From: Geobacter sp.
Lineage (GTDB): Bacteria > Desulfobacterota > Desulfuromonadia > Geobacterales > Geobacteraceae
DNA length: 22,208 nucleotides
Reading direction: 5' to 3'
Assembly (NCBI GenBank): GCA_003499925.1
Contig: DNRQ01000173.1
Span: 40,984 to 63,191 of the forward strand
Positions 14,599-22,189 of this stretch are shown here, in pieces; the first letter of the stretch is position 1, and each line of letters opens with the position of its first letter. Below the pieces are notes generated by a model that saw only the letters and a program-made list of their open reading frames with translations, searched no databases and was not told where the DNA came from. The position numbers were made by a program, and so were the translations under genes.

Positions 14599-14640
14599 AT
14601 GAAATCATTGACAAAGTTGCACCTGAGGAGAGCACCATGA
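14599..14640 (+). CDS. Possible 13-residue leader peptide coupled to the M3 peptidase gene
   Basis: ATG at 14599 opens a short frame, MKSLTKLHLRRAP, whose TGA overlaps the peptidase start (ATGA). It is preceded by a strong GGGAGGG site with 7-base spacing, which is the feature in its favour. Against it, the best promoter (14555-14583) would start transcription inside that site. It may therefore be chance, or used only on longer transcripts. Confidence 0.25.
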   Translation: MKSLTKLHLRRAP

Positions 14641-16403
14641 ACAGCGACCTTAATTGGGATACCACCCCCCTCTACCCCTCCCCTTCCGCTCCCGAACTCA
14701 CGCGCTCCTTCGAGGAAGGGGCCTCGCAGGTCGCAGCCTTCAGGGAACGCTACCGCAGCAAGGTGGCCGGGCTGTCGGCAGAGGCGCTTTTGGAGGCGCT
14801 GCGCGGTTACGAGACGCTGCAGGAGGCGCTGGCCAAGCCGCAGCTCTACGCCTACCTGCTCTTTGCCGCCGACAGCGAGAGCGATGAAAACAAGCGGCTC
14901 TCCCAGAAATCCGCCGAGTTCGGCAATCTCATGGGAAGGGAGCTCCTCTTCTTCGATCTGGAGATCATCCAGATGGAGGAGGAGCCCTTCCAGGCGCTCC
15001 TGAACGACCTCCTGCTTGCCCCCTACCGCCACTTCCTGGAAGTCCTGCGCAAGTTCAAGAGCCACACGCTCACCGAACGGGAGGAGAGCCTGCTCTCCCA
15101 GAAGAGCCTCACCGGGGTGCAGGCCTTTTGCCGGCTCTTCGACGAGGTTTCCGCCTCGCTGCGCTACACGCTGGAGATCGAGGGGGAGAAGCGCGAGATG
15201 ACCGGAGAGGAGGTCCTGGCGCTTTTGCATCACCCGGATGCCGAACTCAGGGAAAGGGCGTTCGGCACCTTCCTCAAGCGCCACGAGGAGCACGAGATCC
15301 TGTTCTCCGCCGTCTTCAACAACGTGGCACTGGACCACTCGCAGGAGCTGGAGCTCAGAAACTACGGCCACCCGATGGAGCCGACCAACCTGGGGAACGA
15401 GATACCGACCCCGGTGGTCGAGAGCCTGATGCAGGTCTCGGAGAGCAACTACCCGCTGGCCCAGGAGTACTTCAGGCTGAAGGCGCAGCTTCTCGGCATG
15501 CCGCGCCTGAAGAACAGCGACGTCTACGCCCCCTTGTCCGACAGCGGCAGGCAGTACAGCTTCGATGAGGCGCGCGTCATGGTGGTCGAGGCCTACCGCG
15601 GCTTCTCCGCGGAGTTCGCGCAACTGGCGGATTCCTTTTTCCTGGAAAAACGGGTCGACGTGCTGCCGCGCCCCGGAAAGAGCGGAGGCGCCTTCTGCAT
15701 GGGGATGACCCCGTCCCTCGACCCGTACCTGCTTTTGAACTTCACCGGCAACCTGCGCGACGTCTCCACCATCGCCCATGAGGTGGGACACGGCATCCAT
15801 TTCATGCTGGCCCAGCGCCAGACCATGCTGAACTACCACCCGCCGCTGCCGCTTGCCGAGACCGCCTCGGTATTCGGCGAGATGCTGCTAACCCGGCAGC
15901 TCCTTGAGAACGAGACCGACAACGCGGTCAAGAGATCGCTGCTTTGCGCCAAGATCGAGGACATCATCGCCACCACCTTCCGCCAGAACGTCCTCACCAG
16001 GTTCGAGGAGAGGATGCACCTTGAGAGAAAGGAAGGGCTGCTGACGGCGAGTCAACTCTGCGATATCTGGTGGGAGGAGAACGGCAAACTCTACGGCGAT
16101 GCGGTGCAGATGATTGACCCGTACCGTTTCGGCTGGAGCTACATCTCCCACTTCATCCATGCCCGCTTCTACTGCTACTCGTACACCTGCGCCGAGCTGC
16201 TCGTGCTCTCGCTCTACCAGCGTTACCTGAAGCAGCGGGAGAGCTTCATCCCGATCTACCGCGACATCCTCGCCGACGGCGGTTCCAGGACCCCGGCCGA
16301 AACCCTGGCACCTGCCGGCATCGTGATGAGCGACCCCGGTTTCTGGCAGGACGGATACGATCTGTTAAGGGATCTGATCGAGGAGCTGAAGAAGCTTGTG
16401 TAG
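14637..16403 (+). CDS. M3 family oligoendopeptidase (PepF/M3 type)
   Basis: M3 peptidases are cytosolic zinc metallo-oligopeptidases that degrade short peptides. The 588-residue protein has the zinc motif HEVGH at 381-385 (within TIAHEVGHGIHFML) and the downstream Glu408 in LAETASVFGEML as probable third ligand. The long helical N-terminal half (about 1-200) and the C-terminal helices (GWSYISHFIHARFYCYSYTCAELLVLSLY) are typical of PepF-like clades of this length. No signal peptide is visible. The ATG at 14637 has GAGGAG 9 bases upstream. It is transcribed away from the regulator gene and ends head-on against acnB with 183 bases between. Family is certain; natural substrates are unknown. Confidence 0.93.
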   Translation: MNSDLNWDTTPLYPSPSAPELTRSFEEGASQVAAFRERYRSKVAGLSAEALLEALRGYETLQEALAKPQLYAYLLFAADSESDENKRLSQKSAEFGNLMGRELLFFDLEIIQMEEEPFQALLNDLLLAPYRHFLEVLRKFKSHTLTEREESLLSQKSLTGVQAFCRLFDEVSASLRYTLEIEGEKREMTGEEVLALLHHPDAELRERAFGTFLKRHEEHEILFSAVFNNVALDHSQELELRNYGHPMEPTNLGNEIPTPVVESLMQVSESNYPLAQEYFRLKAQLLGMPRLKNSDVYAPLSDSGRQYSFDEARVMVVEAYRGFSAEFAQLADSFFLEKRVDVLPRPGKSGGAFCMGMTPSLDPYLLLNFTGNLRDVSTIAHEVGHGIHFMLAQRQTMLNYHPPLPLAETASVFGEMLLTRQLLENETDNAVKRSLLCAKIEDIIATTFRQNVLTRFEERMHLERKEGLLTASQLCDIWWEENGKLYGDAVQMIDPYRFGWSYISHFIHARFYCYSYTCAELLVLSLYQRYLKQRESFIPIYRDILADGGSRTPAETLAPAGIVMSDPGFWQDGYDLLRDLIEELKKLV

Positions 16404-16433
16404 GGGGAGTCTTCCCGGAGGGAGGAGAGATCC

Positions 16434-16488
16434 GGGGCGAACACCAGGTTCGCCCCAACGCCGGTAGGGGCGAACCTTGTGTTCGCCC
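16434..16488. repeat. Paired GGGGCGAAC palindromes between the M3 peptidase gene and acnB
   Basis: GGGGCGAAC-ACCAG-GTTCGCCCC (16434-16456) and the inverse-oriented GGGGCGAACCTTGTGTTCGCCC (16467-16488) are each palindromic, and the second is nearly the reverse complement of the first. This is the arrangement of a paired REP element in a convergent gap, possibly protecting the 3' end of the peptidase mRNA. Confidence 0.8.
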
Positions 16489-16520
16489 TCCCCCAACCCG
16501 CCGGCATCTCAAAACGCAAA

Positions 16521-16548
16521 AAGGCCCGGCGGTTTCCCGTCGGGCCTT
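16521..16548 (-). terminator. Rho-independent terminator of acnB
   Basis: On the minus strand AAGGCCCGACGG, loop GAAA and CCGCCGGGCCTT (12 bp with one G-T pair) are followed by TTTGCGTTTT. It lies 38 bases past the acnB stop. On the plus strand the stem is followed by CTCATTTGC, so it is weak for the convergent peptidase gene. Confidence 0.85.
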
Positions 16549-16586
16549 CTCATTTGCAGCTTCCTGTACCGCTTCTTATCTACTGA

Positions 16587-19118
16587 TTATTTGTACTCAG
16601 CGATCTCGTCGAACTGGAGGTACTTGTAGATGGTCTCCTTGTTCGGCTCTACCCGCTCCTGGTACTGGGCCAGGTACTCGGCGGGGGTCGGGAGCTTGCC
16701 GAGGTTGACCGTGATGGCGCCGAGCTCTGCGGATCCCAGGAACACCTTGGCGCCGTTGCCGATCCTGTCGTCGAAGTTACGGGTCGAGGTGGAGAACATG
16801 TTCACCGCGTCGGGGACGCGGGCCTGGTTACCCATGCAGAGCGAGCAGCCTGCGATCTCGATGCGGGCGCCGACGGCGCTGTAGATCGAGAAGAACGCCT
16901 CGTCCTTCAACTGCTGCTGATCCATGCGGGTCGGCGGGCAGATCCAGGTGCGGATCGACGGGTTGAACTTCTTGCCCCTCCAGATCTCGCCAGCTGCGCG
17001 GAAGTGACCGATGTTGGTCATGCAGGAGCCGAGGAAGACGTCCTGTATCGGGGTTCCGGCAACCTCGGAGAGGACCTTGACGTCGTCCGGGTCGTTCGGG
17101 CAGGCAAGGATCGGCTCGGTGATCTCGGCGAGATCGATCTCGATCACTGCCGCGTACTCGGCGTTGGCGTCGGCTGCCAGGAGTTTGGGCTCCTTGAGCC
17201 ATTCCTCGACGGCGTTGATGCGGTTTTGCAGCGTGTTGGCGTCCTGGTAGCCGTCGGCGATCATCTTGCGCATCAGCGCCACGTTGGAGCGCAGGTACTT
17301 GGCGACGGACTCTTCGGAGAGCTTGATGCAGCCCGCGGCGGCGCTCCTCTCGGCTGCGGCGTCGGTGAGCTCGAACGCCTGCTCCACGGAGAGATCGGGA
17401 AGCCCTTCCATCTCGAGGATGCGGCCGTTGAACACGTTCACCTTGTTCTTCTTCGGCACGGTGAGAAGGCCCTGCTTGATGGCCCAAAGCGGGATGGCGT
17501 TCACGGCATCGCGCAGCGTGATCCCCTGGTTGAATTTCCCCTTGAAGCGGACCAGCACGGACTCGGGCATGTCCAGCGGCATGAAGCCCAGCGCCCCTGC
17601 GAAGGCGACCAGGCCGGAGCCGGCCGGGAAGGAGATCCCGATCGGGAAGCGGGTATGGGAATCGCCGCCGGTCCCGACGGTATCGGGAACGAGCAGCCGG
17701 TTCAGCCAGGAGTGGATGACGCCGTCGCCCGGCTTGAGCGGCACCCCGCCGCGATCGATCATGAAGCCGGGAAGGCTCTTGTGCATCTTCACGTCGGCCG
17801 GTTTCGGATAGGCGGCCGTGTGGCAGAAGGACTGCATGAACATCGGTGCCAGGTACTTCAGGCAGGCGAGTTCCTTCAGTTCGTCGGCCGTCATCGGACC
17901 GGTGGTGTCCTGCGAACCGACCGTGGTCATGGCGGGCTCGCAAGCGGTACCCGGGAGAACGCCCACTACGCCGCAGGCCTTGCCGACCATCTTCTGGGCC
18001 TGGGTGTATCCCTGCCCTGCCTTGGGCACCGGGTTGACCGGAAGGGTAAAGACGTCGGTCGGCGCGAGGCCGAGCGCCTTCCTGGCGCGATCGGTCAGGG
18101 CGCGACCGATGATGAGGGAGATCCTGCCGCCGGCGCGGAACTCGTCGGAGAGCGTGTTGGGGGAGATAGCGAAGGTGGAGAGCACCTCGCCGGACTCGGT
18201 CCTGATCTCACCCTTCTTGGAGTCGACCACGATCACGTCGCCGGTCTTCATCTTGGAGACGTCGGTCTTGATCGGGAACGCGCCGGAGTCCTGGGCGGTA
18301 TTGAAGAAGATCGGCGCGATGACGCCGCCGATGATGATGCCGTCCCTTCTCTTGTTCGGCACGGCCGGGATGTCCTGGCCGATGTGCCAGAGCACGCTGT
18401 TGCAGGCCGATTTCCTGGAGGAACCGGTGCCGACCACGTCCCCCACGAAGGCGACCTGGAAGCCGTCGGCCCTGAACTTGGCGATGGTGTCGTTGCCGTC
18501 CGGGAAGCGGGTCTTGCCCATGGCGAGGGCGTGCAGCGGGATGTCGGGGCGGCTCCAGGCGTCGCCTGCGGGGGAGAAGTCGTCCGTGTTGATCTCGCCC
18601 TCGACCTTGTAGACCTTTACCTTCACCGTCTCGGGGAGGCCGGCCTTCGAGGTGAACCACTCAGCGGCGGCCCAGGAATCGAGGACTTTTTTGGCGGAGG
18701 CGTTGCTCTTGGAGAGCTCCAGGATTTCGTCGAAGGCGTCATAAACGAGGGTGGTGCCGGAGAGGGCGGTCACTGCCTCCACTGCCAGTTCCGGATCCTT
18801 GATGGCGGCGATCAGGGGAGCCACGTTGTAGCCGCCCAGCATGGTGCCCAGGATCTGCACAGCCTCTTTTTTGGAGACCAGCGGGGATTTGACGGAACCG
18901 GCAACGATGCCGGCGAGAAAAGAGGCCTTAACTTCGGCCGCCGGGTCCACACCGGGGGATACCCTCTCCTTGAGGAGCTCCAGCAGGAATGCCTCTTTGC
19001 CTGCGGGGGGTGCCTCCAACAGCTTGCACACTCCCGCGGTCTGCTCCGGGTCGAGCGGCTTTGCAGGAATTCCCAATGCCTTTCTTTCTGCCTCTTGCTT
19101 TAAGTACGCTTCGATCAT
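16587..19118 (-). CDS. acnB: Aconitate hydratase B (bifunctional aconitase / 2-methylisocitrate dehydratase)
   Basis: AcnB interconverts citrate and isocitrate in the TCA cycle through a [4Fe-4S] cluster. The 843-residue protein has the B-type domain order: an N-terminal HEAT-like helical domain (about 1-155), the swivel domain (about 165-375, GEINTDDFSPAGDAWSRPDI) and then the catalytic core. The cluster ligands are present: Cys699 in GSCMTNIGHF and Cys758/Cys761 in CSLCMGNQARV, at the same spacing as in the E. coli enzyme. The start at 19118 (MIEAYLKQEAERKALG) has GGAGGAGGGA directly upstream; an upstream extension to 19181 is not conserved-looking. It is a single-gene unit with its own terminator (16521-16548) and a strong promoter overlapped by a palindrome (19199-19229), suggesting repressor control. 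Confidence 0.97.
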   Translation of the reverse strand: MIEAYLKQEAERKALGIPAKPLDPEQTAGVCKLLEAPPAGKEAFLLELLKERVSPGVDPAAEVKASFLAGIVAGSVKSPLVSKKEAVQILGTMLGGYNVAPLIAAIKDPELAVEAVTALSGTTLVYDAFDEILELSKSNASAKKVLDSWAAAEWFTSKAGLPETVKVKVYKVEGEINTDDFSPAGDAWSRPDIPLHALAMGKTRFPDGNDTIAKFRADGFQVAFVGDVVGTGSSRKSACNSVLWHIGQDIPAVPNKRRDGIIIGGVIAPIFFNTAQDSGAFPIKTDVSKMKTGDVIVVDSKKGEIRTESGEVLSTFAISPNTLSDEFRAGGRISLIIGRALTDRARKALGLAPTDVFTLPVNPVPKAGQGYTQAQKMVGKACGVVGVLPGTACEPAMTTVGSQDTTGPMTADELKELACLKYLAPMFMQSFCHTAAYPKPADVKMHKSLPGFMIDRGGVPLKPGDGVIHSWLNRLLVPDTVGTGGDSHTRFPIGISFPAGSGLVAFAGALGFMPLDMPESVLVRFKGKFNQGITLRDAVNAIPLWAIKQGLLTVPKKNKVNVFNGRILEMEGLPDLSVEQAFELTDAAAERSAAAGCIKLSEESVAKYLRSNVALMRKMIADGYQDANTLQNRINAVEEWLKEPKLLAADANAEYAAVIEIDLAEITEPILACPNDPDDVKVLSEVAGTPIQDVFLGSCMTNIGHFRAAGEIWRGKKFNPSIRTWICPPTRMDQQQLKDEAFFSIYSAVGARIEIAGCSLCMGNQARVPDAVNMFSTSTRNFDDRIGNGAKVFLGSAELGAITVNLGKLPTPAEYLAQYQERVEPNKETIYKYLQFDEIAEYK

Positions 19119-19145
19119 GATCCCTCCTCCAGATTTGTTCAGCGA

Positions 19146-19174
19146 TTTATACCATTTATGGGAATACAGCGCAA
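19146..19174 (-). promoter_or_regulatory. Second candidate acnB promoter (proximal)
   Basis: On the minus strand TTGCGC (plus 19169-19174) and TATAAA (plus 19146-19151) are 17 bases apart, about 30 bases before the acnB ATG. The -10 is good and the -35 poor. It would lie downstream of the palindrome-bearing promoter. Confidence 0.3.
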
Positions 19175-19198
19175 CAGTCATGCTTCATTTGAACGGAT

Positions 19199-19229
19199 AC
19201 TGTATACAGTTTTTACCCCGCTTTGTCAA
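19199..19229 (-). promoter_or_regulatory. acnB promoter with overlapping 12-bp operator-like palindrome
   Basis: On the minus strand a perfect -35 TTGACA (plus 19224-19229) and TATACA (plus 19201-19206) are 17 bases apart. The -10 is embedded in the perfect palindrome ACTGTATACAGT (19199-19210). A palindrome over the -10 is the classic position of a repressor site; a TGTATACA-like core is seen for some GntR-family regulators. The regulator is not in the window and its identity is unknown. Confidence 0.65.
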
Positions 19230-19375
19230 TTGCAGAAATAGGTGGAGGTTGGGGAATTCTCTTCGTGCAAGCCGGATTACGGCAGGAACTCCTCCGGCTG
19301 CATCCCCTGATTTCGCTCAATCGGCCGGAAAACATATACCGGGCTCTAATTAACAGGGAGAAGGCTCCCTCCCCC

Positions 19376-19458
19376 AGCCCCTCCCATAAAGGGAGGGGGG
19401 CTAAAGGCAGGAAAGTGAAGGTAGGAAAGTAAGTCCCCTCTCCCCTGGTGGGAGAGGG
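19376..19458. repeat. Two G/C-rich palindromes downstream of fdhD
   Basis: AGCCCCTCCC-ATAAA-GGGAGGGGGGCT (19376-19402) and CCCTCTCCC-CTGGT-GGGAGAGGG (19436-19458), the latter followed by a TTAGGGAGAGGGGGG tail. They fill the gap between the fdhD stop and the acnB control region and may limit read-through from fdhD. The stretch 19231-19375 between them and the acnB promoter shows no gene or clear signal. Confidence 0.75.
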
Positions 19459-19494
19459 TTAGGGAGAGGGGGGAAACAGCAGATGCCGCCGCGC

Positions 19495-20268
19495 TTACGG
19501 CTCAATCAACAGCATCTCGGGGTGTGCATAGACGTTGAACCTGGCGCCGCGCAGATAGCCGATCAGGGTGATTCCCGCATCCTTGCAGATCCTGATCGCC
19601 ATGTCCGTTGGAGAGGTGCGGGAGGCGATCAGGGGGATGCCGAGGGCCGCTGCCTTGGCAGCCATTTCTGCGGAAACGCGCCCCGATGTCACCAGCAGTT
19701 TCCCCGCCAGTTCCACCCCCTTCAGCAGTGCCTCGCCGGCCAACCTGTCAAAGGTGTTGTGACGACCGATGTCCTCCGCATGCAAAAGGAGGTCGCCGTC
19801 GGAGTCGCCCACGGCGGCGGAATGGACACCGCCGTGTCTGCTGTATTTCTCAGCCTTCCGGGCCAGCTGTTCCATCAGGGCAAAGACGGCAGCCGGAGGT
19901 ACCGGTGCGGCTCGCTCCTGCTCCGGCGCCAGCTTACCGGGGTTACCGGTACCAGGGAGTGTAAAGGTGATGCCGGTGCCGCACCCGGAGGTGAGGATCG
20001 GTTTCAGCTCTGCCGGGAGTTCACCCCTGACGCGGACATTGGCTATACCGTAATCGTTGCAGACGCTCAGCATCAGGAAGTCGTCGACACTGCTGACAAA
20101 ACCCTGCACTCGAAGAAATCCCGCCACCAGAAACCTGAGGTCGTGAGGGGAAGCGATTAAGGTGACGATTTCCCTGTCATTAACCCGGAGCACCAGTGGG
20201 AATTCCCCCACCACATAAGCCTCTCCGCGCGCCAGCCTGCCGCCGGAATATACCTGCACCTCTTTCAT
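19495..20268 (-). CDS. fdhD: Formate dehydrogenase accessory sulfurtransferase FdhD
   Basis: FdhD passes sulfur from a cysteine desulfurase to the molybdenum or tungsten bis-MGD cofactor, which formate dehydrogenase needs for activity. The 257-residue product shows family segments: FPLVLRVNDREIVTLIASPHDLRFLVAGFL, SGCGTGITF, HAEDIGRHNTFDRLAGEAL, GKLLVTSGRVSAEMAAKAA and RTSPTDMAI. Where E. coli FdhD has a CxxC pair on a flexible loop, only one Cys (Cys96 in SGCGTG) is present, as in a subset of homologues. The start at 20268 follows AAGGAG. It is 53 bases downstream of the semialdehyde dehydrogenase gene with no terminator between, so co-transcription is likely. No formate dehydrogenase subunit gene is in the window. 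Confidence 0.93.
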   Translation of the reverse strand: MKEVQVYSGGRLARGEAYVVGEFPLVLRVNDREIVTLIASPHDLRFLVAGFLRVQGFVSSVDDFLMLSVCNDYGIANVRVRGELPAELKPILTSGCGTGITFTLPGTGNPGKLAPEQERAAPVPPAAVFALMEQLARKAEKYSRHGGVHSAAVGDSDGDLLLHAEDIGRHNTFDRLAGEALLKGVELAGKLLVTSGRVSAEMAAKAAALGIPLIASRTSPTDMAIRICKDAGITLIGYLRGARFNVYAHPEMLLIEP

Positions 20269-20321
20269 AAACTCCTTTTTAATACTACGTTAATGATGGT
20301 GTGTCGCTGCTACGGAGCTCT

Positions 20322-21779
20322 TTACTGCACCCCTCCGATGCAGAGGTATTTCACCTCGAGAAACTCCTCGATGCCGTACTTGGAGCCCTCACGACCGGTG
20401 CCGGATTCCTTCACACCGCCAAAGGGGGCGACTGTGGTGGAGATAAGCCCGGTATTGATGCCGACGATGCCGTACTCGATCGCCTCGGCCACGCGCCAAA
20501 CCCGTGAAATATCCCGGCTGTAGAAATAGGCGGCAAGACCGAACTCGGTGTCGTTGGCCATCTGTATCGCCTGCTGCTCCGTTTCAAAGCGAAACAGCGG
20601 CGCCACCGGCCCGAAGGTCTCCTCCCGGGCCACCAGCATGCCGGGAACGACGTCGGCCAGAACGGTAGGCTCGAAGAAGCTGCCGCCCAGGCCGTGGCGC
20701 CTGCCACCGGTGACCACGCGAGCCCCGCCGGCCAGGGCATCGGCGATGTGCTCCTCCACCTTTTCCACCCCGGCCATGTCGATCAAAGGGCCCTGCTGGG
20801 TTTCCCCCTTCAGACCGTCGCCAACCGTCATCTTCTCAACCGCTGCGGCGAGCTTTTCGGCGAATTTATCGTAGACCCCGTCCTGCACCAGGAACCGGTT
20901 GGTGCAGACGCAGGTCTGGCCGGTATTGCGGAATTTGGAGATGATGGCCCCTTCCACCGCGGCATCCACATCGGCATCGTTGAAGACTATGAAGGGTGCG
21001 TTGCCGCCTAACTCGAGGGATACCTTTTTCACCGTCCCGGCGCACTGGGCCATGAGTTTCTTGCCGATCTCGGTCGAGCCGGTGAAGGTAAGCTTGCGCA
21101 CCAGCGGGTTGGAGGTCATCTCTCCGCCGATCCCGGCGGCAGAGCCGGTAACCACGGAAAAGACGCCGTCAGGCACCCCCGCGCGCCGGGCAAGTTCGGC
21201 CAGGGCCAGTGCCGAAAAAGGGGTCGCCGTGGCAGGCTTTACCACCATGGTGCACCCTGCGGCAAGCGCCGGCGCCGCCTTCCTCGTGATCATCGCGGAC
21301 GGGAAGTTCCAGGGTGTGATGGCCGCGCAGACCCCGATCGGCTCCTTGAGCACCAGGATCCTCTTGTCGCTTTGATGCGGCGGGATGACGTCCCCGTAGA
21401 TCCGCCTCCCCTCCTCGGCGAACCACTCGATGAACGACGCTGCGTAGACGGTCTCGCCGCGGGACTCGGCAAGGGGCTTCCCCTGCTCAGCAGTCATCAG
21501 CACGGCGAGATCTTCCTGGTTCTCCAGAAGCAGTTCGGACCAGCGCCGCAGGATGACCGAACGCTCATGCGCCGTCTTGGCACGCCACTGCGGAAGGGCC
21601 CTGTAGGCCGCCTCGATGGCCCGGTTGGTCTCAGCCGCACCCATCTTGGGAATGGTTCCGATCTTTTCACCGGTGGCCGGGTTGACGACATCGATCGTCT
21701 CGTCGCTGTCGGCTCCGGTCCAAATCCCGTCTATGAAGCAGAGCTGGTGGAAAAGTTTACTATCGCGCAGAGCCAACAT
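20322..21779 (-). CDS. gabD: NAD(P)-dependent succinate-semialdehyde dehydrogenase
   Basis: This aldehyde dehydrogenase oxidises succinate semialdehyde to succinate, feeding the TCA cycle; GabD-type enzymes usually use NADP. The 485-residue product is typical of the family (E. coli 482): ITPWNFPSAMITRKAAPALAAGC, cofactor Lys181 in VVKPATATP, FTGSTEIGK, general base Glu256 in SLELGGNAPF and catalytic Cys290 in NTGQTCVCTNRF, plus EETFGPVAPLFRF. Cys292 next to the catalytic Cys is seen in redox-regulated GabD proteins. The ATG at 21779 has GGGAGGATGAT upstream; a longer in-frame start at 21809 is not supported. Aldehyde dehydrogenases of this subgroup can act on related semialdehydes, so the substrate is probable rather than proven. 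Confidence 0.92.
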   Translation of the reverse strand: MLALRDSKLFHQLCFIDGIWTGADSDETIDVVNPATGEKIGTIPKMGAAETNRAIEAAYRALPQWRAKTAHERSVILRRWSELLLENQEDLAVLMTAEQGKPLAESRGETVYAASFIEWFAEEGRRIYGDVIPPHQSDKRILVLKEPIGVCAAITPWNFPSAMITRKAAPALAAGCTMVVKPATATPFSALALAELARRAGVPDGVFSVVTGSAAGIGGEMTSNPLVRKLTFTGSTEIGKKLMAQCAGTVKKVSLELGGNAPFIVFNDADVDAAVEGAIISKFRNTGQTCVCTNRFLVQDGVYDKFAEKLAAAVEKMTVGDGLKGETQQGPLIDMAGVEKVEEHIADALAGGARVVTGGRRHGLGGSFFEPTVLADVVPGMLVAREETFGPVAPLFRFETEQQAIQMANDTEFGLAAYFYSRDISRVWRVAEAIEYGIVGINTGLISTTVAPFGGVKESGTGREGSKYGIEEFLEVKYLCIGGVQ

Positions 21780-21800
21780 ATCATCCTCCCGTGTTGAGCG

Positions 21801-21826
21801 TTTTATCAACTGGACCTTTTATCAAC
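21801..21826 (-). repeat. Direct repeat GTTGATAAAA (two copies) upstream of gabD
   Basis: TTTTATCAAC occurs at 21801-21810 and 21817-21826 on the plus strand, so the minus strand reads GTTGATAAAA twice with a 16-base period, 22 bases before the gabD ATG. It could be a regulator site on one face of the DNA at about 1.5 turns, or part of the leader; it does not form a correctly spaced promoter. Confidence 0.5.
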
Positions 21827-21892
21827 CGGGACCAACCCGTCAGGGCTGCCCAGACGATGCTTTGAAACGGCTAATGCCTCCGACCAGAAATG

Positions 21893-21921
21893 TGTATACC
21901 CTATAGTTCGTTTTGCGGCAA
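21893..21921 (-). promoter_or_regulatory. Candidate gabD-fdhD promoter
   Basis: On the minus strand TTGCCG (plus 21916-21921) and TATACA (plus 21893-21898) are 17 bases apart. The predicted start near 21886 gives a leader of about 107 bases that contains the GTTGATAAAA direct repeat. Both hexamers match at four of six positions. Confidence 0.35.
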
Positions 21922-22004
21922 CAGAAAAACCAGACCATGGGCGCGGCCGGTTCCCCCTCCCTGGCCCTCCCCCTCAGGGGCACTGCCATTAAATTACCTG
22001 ATTG

Positions 22005-22150
22005 GCGAAAATCTTCCGCTGGAAAAACTCCCTCCCCTTCAAGGGGAGGGTGGGGGTGGGGATGGGGTAGTACCGGCGCAAAAACACACCCATCCCCCTC
22101 CTGACCTCCCCCTTGAAGGGGGAGGAACCTGAACAGCGGAAGATCATCGC
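22005..22150. repeat. 146-bp palindromic element with 17-bp imperfect inverted ends
   Basis: GCGAAAATCTTCCGCTG (22005-22021) and CAGCGGAAGATCATCGC (22134-22150) are inverted copies with 2 mismatches. Inside are two opposed palindromes, CCCTCCCCTT-C-AAGGGGAGGG and CCTCCCCCTT-G-AAGGGGGAGG, joined by G-rich and C-rich tracts around a short unique centre. There is no coding capacity for a transposase. It looks like a composite REP or miniature element between gabD and whatever lies to the right. Confidence 0.85.
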
Positions 22151-22189
22151 TAGTCAGGTTAAATTAAGCTCCCACCTGCTGCTTGCGCC

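Noticed and set aside
17004..19103. A 699-residue open frame on the plus strand opposite acnB
   Set aside because: Antisense shadow of acnB; low-complexity composition, no ribosome binding site and no recognisable domain.
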